This document shows, piece by piece, positions 20,652 through 31,737 of a stretch of 64,000 nt of DNA (the first letter of the stretch is position 1; the number at the start of each line of letters is the position of its first letter). The stretch covers positions 682,001 to 746,000 of the forward strand of contig NW_015622541.1 of assembly GCF_000835495.1 (NCBI RefSeq), in the 5' to 3' direction. Source of the stretch: Cladophialophora immunda (taxonomy: Eukaryota > Ascomycota > Eurotiomycetes > Chaetothyriales > Herpotrichiellaceae). The notes under the pieces were generated by a model, which was not told the origin of the DNA, ran no database searches, and saw nothing but the letters and a program-made list of their open reading frames with translations. The translations under genes were made by a program, and so were the position numbers.

Positions 20652-23257
20652 CTAATCGATATCGGCGGATAAAGCGCTCGGTTTATGCCAGCGCTGCCGA
20701 AAGGCTGTCAGCATTTCCATCGCCCGCATACAACTGGGAAACGTTTGCGCCATCTCCCCCAAAGCTTGTATGCACAGGTTCAGCATCTCTTGCGACTTCC
20801 TGTACCCTTCGGATCGCGTTTGGGACCCCCGTATGTAGGAGGCGCCGTTTTGGATGTGAATTTGGCCTGCCGTCAAAGCGATGTGGATCGCATGGACGTT
20901 GATGTATCTGAGGCCATATTGTCGCCGGTATAGAATCAGCAACCTGCATATGCAGGAAGCTGCCTCGATGCAGCTCCGACGAGCGTTGTCGGACTCGGTC
21001 GGGTCGTCGATAGTTTGAGGCGAATGTCCGTCCGTCGGGCGAGCGGGCAGGAAAAAATGGCGCAGAAATAGGATGACCGCCTCGTGATATTGTAAGCTAA
21101 TTGGTGCTCACAGGTCAGTCTGTCTCTCCTGGTTCGTTTGATCGGTAAAAGGCATACTTCAGTTCAATTACTTCTGAGGGATAAGGACTCCTCGAAGTGG
21201 TCTCTAGTTCGGATGTCTCGATTCGTAGGGCCGCCGGAAGAGCGCTGAACCAATTGTGAAGCGATAATGTAATATCTTTCACGATAGTCGGACTTTCTTT
21301 CGGTACAAAAAGCCTCGAATAGCTCGACGGTATTAGTAGGTTCCCAGTGGATAGAGATTCGCCTAGTACGCACAAGACTTCCATGACCTTCGAAACTTCC
21401 ACGGACAGATGGTAAAGATATACGGGAACACCTTCCGCCCCGATTTGGCCAGAAGCACTCGAAACATGAGTGACAGTGTTGTCGATGGAGGAATTCTGCC
21501 AGGAAGGCGAGGGTTGGTCTTGTTCAGCAGAGACAAACTGAATCAGACTCTTCGTTGAAGAAGGTCGTCCTGTGCTGATACTCCACAACCTGTATCATGT
21601 TAGAACAAGGATTAGCCAAGTCTGTAATACACAAGGAGGGATACGGCTAATCGAGGAGGAAGGAGATCGTTAGTGCCAGGCATGATTCGTACATGTTAGA
21701 TGAGCAGACTGCCCGGAAAATCCTCTTGTACAGGAATTTTAGCCCACCATCCTGCTTTCTTGAAGAGGCTTCGAGATGCTCATCACTGGGATCCAGGTGG
21801 AGCCCTAAATCGAAAACAAGATGTACCGCCATTCCTGTCCGCCTAGAGTTAGCTTCGTGTCACCGCTGTGTTTACCATCCTGTATTGTTACCTGAATAAA
21901 GCCAACCTGTATGGCGGATTAAAGAATCAGCACGGAACCGCAGCTAACTCTCGAATCCGACAGATGTCAACCTACCTCGTGAATCTCGGCCAGCCGCTGC
22001 TTCAAGGGTTGACAATATCAATAAAGTCTGTAATGTCGCAATGGTTGGAGAATCCATCTCTAAATCAAGGAAGGCTTTTGATCGGCGACCAAAGAAATCA
22101 GAAGGGTCCAAACTTTCAGGGAGATTCGCACATCTTCGAGAGGCGTAAGAGGCTCCCACGGCGAGAATAGCATTCTCTAGTGCTGGTGAATAGAGAGCCG
22201 TCTCCTTGCCCAAGTTGTAGTCTTGTTTCTGACGTGAATATATGTCCTCATCAACCGCAGACATATATGGGTTGTACCAGGTGAAAAATAAGGAGGTCAA
22301 ATATCCCTCGAATGGCGAATCCCCGGGCCACTGTAGATTTGCTTGCATGATAGCTTTCTCGCAATGCAGGCGGCTGTTTTGAAGGACAGGTTGAAACCAC
22401 GGGATGGACGTCTTTTGCATAAAGCGGAGACTGCTTGTGGGCCCGTAGAAACGAGGCGGCCCGTCTTCACAGGGTTGCACGCCCTCAAATCGCTGCGCGG
22501 ATAGTGACTGACTTGTCCCTCTCAACCACCCTGGGTTTGCCGTGGCCAAAGTGGTGAACATGTTCCCAGGTTGCAGGGTACTTAGCTCGCTGCTTCTACC
22601 AGGTAAAGAAGGAATTTCTTCCTCATTCATGGATGACAAACACTGGAGGTCGTCTTCGAACCAAGGTTCTGTAAGTGTTTCCGGACTTCTCCCAGAATTG
22701 AGAACTCCTTCGATCTGAGTTGATGAAGGCTGGGCGCCTGCCATCTGCGACCAGTAGCTTTGATCCGGACCGATATGGCGGTCAGCATTTGACATGCCGT
22801 CTTTGCTTGCTGAAACATCTGTAGCTGCACTCTCAGTGTCAGCGCCGGCAGTCGCTTGCTGATCTCGCGCATTTGAAGGCTCGATGTTTGCAGGCGTCAA
22901 GGAAGACGCGTGCGAGGACCCAGCAAGGCTGCGGGATTTTTCTCCGCCACGAAATCTGGATTGGTTCAACCTGTCAGAGAGGACTCCAAATTGGGAGGGA
23001 TCGTAAACAGGTTGGGGTGATATTCTACCTTCGCTTGTCGACACTGAAAGAACAGACGGCCTTGTACAAAATGCAATTCGAGCATTTCGGAGAGCCACTG
23101 TCACACTGTTGTGAAACACACAATCCTTAACAGGGGTCATCGACTAGGATATAGCATGTGATCGAGCTACCTTGATCTTCCGCTTCCTACAAAACAGACA
23201 GGCGCTAGAAGTATAAGACCGTCCAGGGCGAGCACTCGCATCCCGGTCCCCCGCCAT
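20652..23257 (-). CDS. Zn2Cys6 fungal transcription factor 2
   Basis: Seven exons (complement): 23257-23171, 23105-23029, 22970-21976, 21906-21892, 21834-21693, 21589-21158, 21096-20652; 730 aa, all phases consistent. The Zn2Cys6 cluster uses Cys20, 23, 30, 37, 40 and 47, and intron 1 splits it after KRKIK. A Ser-rich linker follows. The fungal-specific domain spans roughly residues 250-520, with SRGWLYSGMAVHLVFDLGLHLDP assembled across a 15-nt exon, RIFRAVCSSN and LWSISTGRPS. The C-terminal helices (YHEAVILFLRHFF, AIHIALTAGQIHI) fit the family. It is a nuclear DNA-binding regulator and lies head to head with Zn2Cys6 gene 3. Confidence 0.85.
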
Positions 23258-23720
23258 AGAGGATTCAGCGGCGACAACGAGGTTCCGGCTGCCTTTGGAA
23301 GAGGTAGGACATGGAGGTAGATTCAGTGAAGCGGTGAAGGAAAACGTATCCCGTCAAGGCACGGTTGCATGAGAATACGGTCACTGCAGGCTGAGAAAGC
23401 TAGGCCGAGAGGAGGATGCCTGGATATAAGCCGAGGAGCCTAATACTCAGAAACAGTGTCCGCCGGGCCCGAGTGTGCGAGAGACAATCTCCACTGGATC
23501 CACTTGACGGGACTATAGCCCCGCACTTTGCAATCAGTCTAGTCCGCGGGTAAAAGGGAGCGTCCTGCCCAACTGGCCCGAGGTTTCGTCCAATACTTTC
23601 ATTCAACTACTGCTCTTCTTTGCCCATCTTAGACGCATGTTCCGTTCAAGATAGAATAATCATCTGGGATTGCGCGTTGCGTCTCATACTGAGATCTCAG
23701 GGAACCAAGACTCGACCAAG
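23258..23720. promoter_or_regulatory. Shared promoter of two divergent Zn2Cys6 regulators
   Basis: Only 463 bp separates the start codons of regulators 2 and 3. Both promoters must lie here. Several CGG/CCG triplets are present, as expected for Zn2Cys6 targets, but I could not establish a significant paired site. Confidence 0.45.
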
Positions 23721-26203
23721 ATGCCGTCCAGGCGCGCGTCTCGTGCATGTCGGACGTGTCATGCCAGAAAGGTCAGGTGCAACATGCAAGAAAATGGTCC
23801 GCCATGTACGAACTGCCGATTAGACAGAGTCGAATGCACAGCACTCATGCCCAAACGAAGGTCAGTCGTTTGAACCCGCAGATTTGCATCTCTCTGAACC
23901 GCCTTGCTGCTATACAGAACACCGGGCTCTATATCAAAAGGTCGACGGCAATATTTACAGCAAGAAGCTCTTCGCCCTTTTGTTGATGGCACGCAACCCG
24001 ATTCACAGTACTCATTACCAACAAACCGTCTACCTTTGGCTGAAAGAAACGCGGTTCAAGTCTCACGGAATCCCAGACTCGGCCAGCTTCACGAGAGAAA
24101 TACCTCGACTAATCTCCCACCATTCATTCGACCTATTCCAACAAATATTGATGCCGTTGACCTAGTATACTTGACAGAGAAAAGAGCTTTCGATCTTCCA
24201 AGCGAAAGCATTAGAAATGAACTATTGAAGAGTTATTTTGACTTCGCCAACCCCTTCATGCCATTGTTTGACAGAGAAAATTTCTTGAGCAGGATTAGAA
24301 ATCCAATGCCAAAGGAAGCGGATTTGAACGATGATCCCAGGCTAAGTCTGTTGGTGGCCCAGGCTCTTTTGTTTGTTGGCAGTACTGTAAGTGGGGTGAT
24401 TTGCACCGGCACCATATGGTCCGGGTATTGTTTTCGTGGTCCAGGGCAGCTGACTTTTCTGGCTGACTATAGTTTGTGGATATGGACGTTATTCATGCGA
24501 TGGGGTTTGCATCCCGACCAGCAGCGCGCACCTGTTTATATCAGCGAGCCACCCTGCTCTACGATTTCAAAGTTGAGCCAAATCCTGTCGCCATACTGCA
24601 ATCGCTGCTCCTTTTGACGTATTGGGTCGAAATGGACGATCAAAGAGGACCATGGCACTGGATCCATGCAGCCGTTTCGCATGCACAGACGATGGATCTC
24701 TATGGAAAGATTGTTAAATCTTCGGGTAACCACTCGGAGATCAAAATGCTGCGAAGATTATGGTGGTGCTGTTTCATGAGAGAAACAATCATTGCAGTGG
24801 GTATACGGTGCACGACGTTGCTCAGAATCGACGAGTACGACATAACACCACTCAACCTTGATGATTTCGATTTCCCCAGCTCACCTGAAGATCAGTCCTG
24901 CGGAACCACAGAGAAGGATCGCATATTGGCAATTATTACTGTTGAAATGGCCAGACTCTGTTCTTGCATCAACCGGACGCTTTCAGCCCGGTATTCAACA
25001 ACGATTATCTGTCGTGCAAACACTTTACTATCACAAATGTCAGAACCTCTTACTCCCCATGGTGTCATGACTTTCGAAACAAATGATTGTGCGGCGCAAT
25101 TGTCGGGGTGGTTGCATGATCTAAGGGAAGAAGCGCGGTGGACGAAGAAGGACGAAGAGCTCTCTACAGTGGCCGACTCAAGTCTGACACTCCACAGAAT
25201 AATGCTGCAGATGACATATTTCACCGCAGTCAACGACCTCTACCGCTCTCAAGTCTACCCATCGGCAGAGGAGCAATATTTGGCCCGGGGCATCAATGAT
25301 AAAGTGCGCCAGCAGTACCGCAAAATACTCTTTCGTGCTGCAGAGAGGACCGCGGCACTGGCCGAAGCCGTGTTCCGTCACAATCTGATGAGATATATGC
25401 CTTCCTCTAGGTATGTGCTTCTCCAGTCCCGTTTCATCTTTTGTGAATATTTGAAGTGGTCCTCTTTGCCTCTTAGATTAATGCTAACAATGTGAAATAG
25501 TACCTCCGTTCTTCTTCCTTCCATCGTCGTCCATGTTCTGCGAATCCGAGAGTGTCCAGAAATTGCAGATGTCGGAACCATTCAGGGTCTCTTTTCCTGT
25601 CTTCGGCTCATGGAGGCTCTCACAGAGAAGTACAGCTGCGCTAAGCGCGCCATGAACTTCTTGGAACCGGGTCTGGAAGCTATCCGTAGAGAAAGTTCTG
25701 TGGAGTTCGAGAAAGACCGCTCCTGTGAGGCGCAGCTGTTGCCACGGAGTTACACGAACAGCTCGCCATCGCCTTACCGGTCTGGGGTCATGCTGGAAAC
25801 CTTCGATCAGAGTGCAAGCATAGACACAGAATCAACTGTTGGACAGTTTGAAAAGGCTAATGGTGAAATATCCGCCTTAAGGACTGTTCGGCCTGACGTA
25901 CGAACATGGGCGGGAGCAATTTCAACGCATCTCACGGGGTCTGTCGATAATGCTGATGTCAACATGCAACAGACACCTACCGCTTTTCGGACCGTGAACC
26001 AAGGTAGCGACGGCACAGACAACCAGATTCTTTGTGGTGAGGGCTTTGATCAGGCTTTGGCTCACTCCGCCTCCTCTTTCTTGGGATGCATTGATGAAAG
26101 CTCCTTTCCCAACAATACTGGAGAGGATTTTGCAGAAGATGAGGATGGATCCATGCCGTGGATACGTTGGCTAGAACTCGGGGATGACACTCTAATACTG
26201 TGA
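23721..26203 (+). CDS. Zn2Cys6 fungal transcription factor 3
   Basis: Four exons: 23721-23860, 23918-24386, 24473-25410, 25501-26203; 749 aa. The Zn2Cys6 cluster is complete with Cys10, 13, 20, 29, 32 and 39 at the extreme N-terminus; intron 1 follows the cluster. The domain after it, with LKSYFDFANPFMPLFDRENFL and later LRRLWWCCFMRETIIAVGIRC, resembles the cutinase-factor (CTF1-like) group of regulators. Some members of that group control fatty-acid and cutin use. That would fit the acyl-CoA enzymes directly downstream, but this is inference. The C-terminal 170 residues are acidic and unstructured, as in activation domains. Confidence 0.85.
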
Positions 26204-26901
26204 CTGAATGAATGAATGAATATTCTCTCTATACAGAACAATCCTATAATAGAAACTCCTTCCATTCCTCGATGCTCTTTTCCTGCCATAGTTTCAGACG
26301 GAACCTCCAGGCAAACACCCTCCCTGGCTCTTGCTAGCTTGATAGAATGGGCAGGACGGATGTGGGGCTTGTCACTCCAATACGCTTCTGTTACGGTAAT
26401 AGTACAGACGAATTGCTAATTCCGTTTCAGAGTAGCCTCGTGGATCGCCCCTCGGCTCGGCGACCATTTCAACGCCGATGGAATTGCGCTGTACCATATT
26501 CCGCGGAATTGCTAAACGACACATTCATCGCCGCGGCGGTGAATGTCGAGTCAAAGCCTCTAATGAGAGGGTGGAATTGAAGCCTACGGTGGGTTGCGAA
26601 TGACAACATGACGTCTCTGAAGGGATTTTGTGAGAGAACCCTTTATTCTGCCGGCGTGAACGTGCGGTGTGTAGGAGTTGATTTCAAGCTAATACGAGTA
26701 TTTTTTCTCTCTCCCCGTCTCTATCTCCTATATATCGTCTATCGCTAAGAGTGGCTCGTGCGAGAGTCAGTTGATCACAGATATTCAACTATCCAAGCTC
26801 GAAGCAAAGCTGGTCGGCCTTCCCTGACAATTGAAGTCTCACCATCCGCAAAAGGCAAGCAGAAGAACTAGTGGCCGGTGCGAGAAACATTGCCTCTGAA
26901 A
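26204..26901. promoter_or_regulatory. Promoter region of the nitronate monooxygenase gene
   Basis: A 698-bp gap between two genes on the same strand. It starts with a short GAAT repeat at about 26204-26222 and has a CT-rich stretch at 26705-26740, often found near fungal transcription starts. No gene seen. Confidence 0.45.
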
Positions 26902-28518
26902 ATGCTGTCCACGGAATTCACAAGGTTACTCAACATCCAACATCCGGTTGTCCTGGCTGGGATGGGTCAAACCGCGGGTGGAAAACTCGCAGCGGCCGTG
27001 TCCAATGCAGGAGGGTTGGGAGTGATTGGAGGTGTCAACTACACGCCTCAGATGCTTCGAGACAAGATACAGGAGCTCAAGGTACAATAGCAACAGATCG
27101 AACCCGGTCATTGATTTGTTTTCCCCAGGCTGATGCAACTGACATTGGTTCGCTTCGACAGGACCATCTGAAAGATCCTTCGCTACCCTTCGGCATCGAT
27201 CTGCTCCTACCTCAGGTTGGTGGCTCTGCCAGGAAAACGAATGTGACGTCTCTCCATTAAGCATCTTTTCTCCCGCCACCTTTGTCGTCATTCCTTTCTT
27301 TCTCGAGCGATGCGTCTAATTGCTCTACAGAAAGATTATACGAAGGGAAACCTTGACACGCTGGTCGAGATCATGATAGAATCCGGCGTCAAATTGTTTG
27401 TTTCGGCAGTTGGTGTCCCGCCAAAACGAGTGGTAGACAGATTGCACGAAGCCGGCATACTTTATATGGTGAGCAGGCCTACTTTTCGCTCGGTGGTAAT
27501 GAACATATCTAAGATGTGGAAATATATCAGAACATGGTCGGGCATCCCAAGGCAAGTCTCTCTCGCATATCTACATTAAATCCGATAAGACATCCTTGCT
27601 TACCGCTTCTGTGCGCTCTTTACAGCATGTCCACAAGGCTTGCGCGATAGGAGCAGACATTATTTGCGCTCAAGGCGGGGAGGCTGGTGGTCACACTGGG
27701 GATATCCCCTTCAGGTAGAGAACCCCCTACAAGAATCAACTGTGTTGATGACATTCACACTGAACCAACTTACGTTTGACAGCATTCTTGTTCCAGCTTG
27801 TGCCGACATTTGCAAGACTTACACTTCTCCAATTACCGGAAAAGCCCCCCTTTTGATAGCTGGAGGCGGTATCGCGGACGGCCGAGGACTCGCTGCCGCT
27901 TTGATGCTTGGTGCCAGTGCCGTCTGGGTTGGGACGCGATTCGTAACCGCGGAGGAGTCTGAAGCGCCCGAGCAAGCCAAAGAAAGGTTCAGTATTTGTC
28001 CACAGTTCCAAAACATTTCTCCCTCTTTTTGACATCACGCTCGAATTGTTATATCATATCATGCTAACTATACCTTTCCGTTGTCTTTCAGCATTATCAA
28101 AGCCGGATTCGATGACGCGATCCGGACTACCATCTTCACGGGTCGGCCACTTCGCGCCTATGCGACGCCTTACATTCGGCAGTTCGAGCAAGAACGGCAG
28201 GACGAAATCCGGGCTTTAACATCCAGGGGCATCATCCCCGTTGAGCATGACCTGGACAGGCTCGAGGCAGCCGGGAAACTGACTCCTGAAATCGAGGATG
28301 AGGCGGTTTTGAGGTGAGGCTAAACCTTATGTCAGTTCCTTTCTCTATGTAATCAGTCGCTAACCACGAGAAACCGTCTTAGGCCCATGGGAATCGTGGC
28401 GGGACTGGTGAATAAGCCAAAACAACCCGCAGGGGAGATCGTGAAGGAGATAGCAGAGGAAGCTGACCAGATCCTCCGCTCCGCTGCTCAGATCGTGCAG
28501 CCGTCGGCGAAGCTATGA
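26902..28518 (+). CDS. Nitronate monooxygenase (2-nitropropane dioxygenase family)
   Basis: Eight exons: 26902-27081, 27129-27242, 27331-27468, 27531-27551, 27626-27714, 27783-27986, 28092-28313, 28383-28518; 367 aa. This FMN TIM-barrel enzyme oxidises alkyl nitronates such as propionate-3-nitronate, releasing nitrite. Seen are the opening IQHPVVLAGMG, AVSNAGGLGVIGG, IICAQGGEAGGHTGDIPFS with the conserved catalytic-region His, and LLIAGGGIADGRGLAAALMLGASAVWVGTRF for phosphate binding. Exon 4 has only 21 nt. The intron after it starts GCAAGT, a GC-AG intron. The C-terminus ends Ser-Ala-Lys-Leu, a canonical peroxisomal PTS1. Confidence 0.9.
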
Positions 28519-28764
28519 GATGCGCAAAGGTCGACCCTTGAGGTCGAACCAGCTACTCTCCAGGACCATGATATCATTCGCGTTTCATAGAGTGTTGGAC
28601 GTAGCAACCTTTCAACCCCCTTGCAAGTCCTGGGCCGTTGAAGGATCCTGATCAGAATTCGGAACGCGATCTCTCCTCTATTCTAGATCCACATTCCCAT
28701 AACCTTTCGGTGCTTTCCTGAAACATTTCACCATTGAAGACACCCTTTTGAGCGTTGTCTCGCC
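28519..28764. other. Convergent 3' intergenic region, 246 bp
   Basis: Short spacer between the convergent nitronate monooxygenase and acyl-CoA synthetase genes. It must hold both 3' ends. Confidence 0.4.
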
Positions 28765-31269
28765 TCAAAGTTTCACTCTGCCACTTTCCAAGTCTCTCCA
28801 GTCTTGCTCCGTGAATCGGACGTACTCGTTCCCTGCTGTGACTCCGCCTTTCAACCAATATATCGGATGCAATTGATTGACTTTCCCGGGCTCGACCCCT
28901 TCCTTCTTCAAATGCACCTTGACCTGCTTGTTGTTCTCCGTCTTGGGCAGTTCCTGCATGAGCCTCACAAACAAGGGGACCGCGTATTTGGGGAGTGACT
29001 GTTTGGCGAAGTGGGCCAGGGCGGCCATGTCCAACGCGGCATTGGTGTCGGTTACGATAGCGGCGCAGCCCGCTCGACCGTCGTGCTTCGGCAGACTGAC
29101 CCCGTAGACGGCGACATCGACGATAGCAGGGTAGTGAGAGAGCGCACCGGCGACTTCCTGTCAAGTGAGGAGGGGAGAAGTCAGTGGCTGTGACCGAAAA
29201 CCACAGAGGATGGGACACGGGCACAGAGAATCTCGAGTCAAGCCTTACCGTTGTGCTCACGTTCTCAGACCTCCATCGAAAGGTATCTCCCAAGCGATCA
29301 ACAAAGTACCACCAGCCATCGCTGTCGAACCTCATGAGATCCCCGCTGCGGAAGTACAAATCGCCCTTTCTCAACACATTTGCAATGGTCTTCTTCTTCG
29401 ACGCGGCTGGATCGTTGTAGTAGCCTGAAAACAGGATGGGGTCTGGGATTCTCATCAAGAGTTCGCCCGGCTCGTCCGCACCAACGACCTCGCAAAGTCC
29501 CGTCTTTGGGTTCCGAATCTCTTGTTCAGTTGCATTGTCGACGCGGATCGCCAGTAAGTCCTTGCGTGTTAGAAAGCGCTGGAGCAGCCCGTATCGGCCA
29601 ACGGAGCCGACTCCGAGGGATCCTGCATTTGCAAGAAAGAGGAAAACGTTAGTGTGAGTCGAATAGACGAGGCTGAGGAATTTTCGTTGGGTTGAGTGGG
29701 TTGGTTTGGATGGAAAAATTCACCTCGGTTGTAATTCAACATGGTTGCCGTTGCTTCTGATGCCCCATAGAATTCGAGAATGGTTGGGATTCCGAATCTG
29801 TCGCGGAAAGCCTCCCACACGTCAGGCCGCAAGCCATTGCCGTAGGCACTATGCACAAAATTGTCCTTATCTTTTGCAGATGGGGGAGCAGTCTAAAGGT
29901 CCTCAGTTAGATTTATGTCCGGGCGAGGATGCTTATTCTCAAGCATTCCCGCTTGAGGCGACAGCAAGATACTCGACATCTGGATAGGGGTTGTTGGCAT
30001 ACCAATAAATAGCGCAATGTCTCTCCGACGTAATTTATGAGAGTGGCCCTGGAGCTGCGCACCTCCTCCCAGAAGCGCGAGACGGAAAATTTGTGTCTGC
30101 AAATAAAGTCAATTCATGGTGGCAGACGGGAGGACTTCCAGCAACGCAGCAACATCACCGAGATGCGCCGGACTGACCCTAGACAAAAGCAAGCTCCTTG
30201 AAAGATGCACATAATGAAGCAAGAGCTTCCGGTACCATGATAGAGAGGCTTTGAGAGATATCAGCAACATTCGTCCTAGCCAAAGTAGAGATCTATGTTC
30301 TCGTAATCATACCATGCATGTGTAGAATCGATCGTTGGGGGTCACATGTAGGTATCTCCCAGTCGCGATCCCGGCTCCGTACCATCGCCACAGGGCGAAG
30401 GGAGCAGGCTTCGGGAAGCCAGTAGTTCCACTAGAACCTCTTCGTGAGCATCCGATGTCATTGAGCAGACACGTGAAGGTGGTGGTACCTTGTATAAAAT
30501 ATGCACGAGGTCGTCGCGAGGTTGTTCTTCAAATTGTCGCAATCAGGGCGTACACACTCCAGATCCCCAATTGCATCCAACCGTTGGTCATCAAAAATGA
30601 CAGTCTCAAACCCCATCGCATCGATCTTGTCCTTGGAGGGGTGGACGTTGTGGACCAGCTCATCGTCGACGATGAACAAGCTGGCATTGCTAACTTTCAG
30701 ACAGTGCAGCAACGGATCACCGTTGAGATTATAATTGACAAAGGCGGGCGCAGCACCTAGTGCATTGAGAGACAGCCAGATATGGATGAATGTCGGCTTA
30801 TTCGTACAGGCAACTGCCACTATATCTCGGGACCGCACTCCTTTCGAGACGAAGAATGATGCCATGCGACAAACGCTGTTGTAAGTTTCTCGATACGTCT
30901 CACAATGGCCGTTTTCCGCGTAGAAGAGGAATGGTGCTGAAGGCGTCCGGCGCACATTGTCTTCCAGGACGTGAAACAGTGACATCTTACCCGATTTTTC
31001 TGCTCGATCACAAACGGTGATTTAAGTCAGCCTGCTTCCTGCGTGAAATCAAAAAAGCGAGTCGTCCAACTGACCGGCCTTTGCCATTTCTCCCGCCACC
31101 TTATTAGTCGCAGTCAACAGTCGTAGATCCTCTGACAGCTGCGTCTTCGCATTGAGATACAGGCCCAGAAGGCCAGTGGCTGCAGCTCCTGTTGCTAATT
31201 AGGGTGAAAGTTTCGCCTATGATGTCCAGGATGTACACGAGAGTACTTACCAACCAGCATCTGCTCCAT
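28765..31269 (-). CDS. FATP-type acyl-CoA synthetase (very-long-chain/bile-acid-like AMP-binding enzyme)
   Basis: Nine exons (complement): 31269-31251, 31188-31075, 30999-30489, 30430-30313, 30248-30178, 30096-30003, 29892-29724, 29622-29249, 29157-28765; 620 aa. The enzyme activates a carboxylic acid with ATP to its CoA thioester and may help import it. Visible are a hydrophobic N-terminus (about 4-18), the AMP P-loop YTSGTTGFPKP at about 213-223, MPLYHGTG, YVGETLRYLL, YGASEAT at about 351, and the FATP signature DRLGDTFRWRSENVSTTEV near 474-492. Length matches yeast Fat1 relatives. It ends Val-Lys-Leu, close to a PTS1. It is followed head to tail by the thiolase-like gene, which supports a joint acyl-CoA pathway. 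Confidence 0.9.
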
Positions 31270-31737
31270 GATTAACAAGTCGAGAACAACAGCCTGACGC
31301 CAGCGCGGGACTCAATGTGTAGAATGTTGTAAGTAGAAATAAAAGGTAAGGAATATAGGTTCTCAGAGGGTCACCAATCAAGCTTGGCCGTGACAATGGG
31401 GACTTCTGACCGATAGCAGAATCTCTCCCTCGCTTGATCTGGGTCAACATGGAGGTAAACGCCGTGGACATCAGCATAATGGATTGTAGATACAATCTCG
31501 AGTGGCCCAGGAAGACGGGCTAAGCTCCGGAATTACCCTCTTTGGCATTTCCGTACCTCGGGCGTGTAGCCCAATCACCTAAAAGATTGATTACTTCTTG
31601 GGAATGGAAGACGACGTTCGAGCAGAGCACCATTTATGGGGATTTCGGTGGCATGCAAAGAGTCTCTTGAAACTCTGATGGCCCGTTAGAAGCTAGGGAA
31701 ACATCAATGTTCAAGTGTACCGGGATAGAAGTCTAGA
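31270..31737. other. Intergenic region, 468 bp
   Basis: Promoter of the acyl-CoA synthetase and 3' flank of the thiolase-like gene. No gene seen. Confidence 0.4.

Noticed and set aside
20303..20902. 199-codon plus-strand frame
   Set aside because: Lies antisense to the last exon of Zn2Cys6 gene 2 and is rich in Arg/Ser without domain features.
28652..29458. 268-codon minus-strand frame running past the synthetase exon
   Set aside because: Its first 70 residues are the true exon, but it then reads through a donor site; splicing gives the proper FATP C-terminus.
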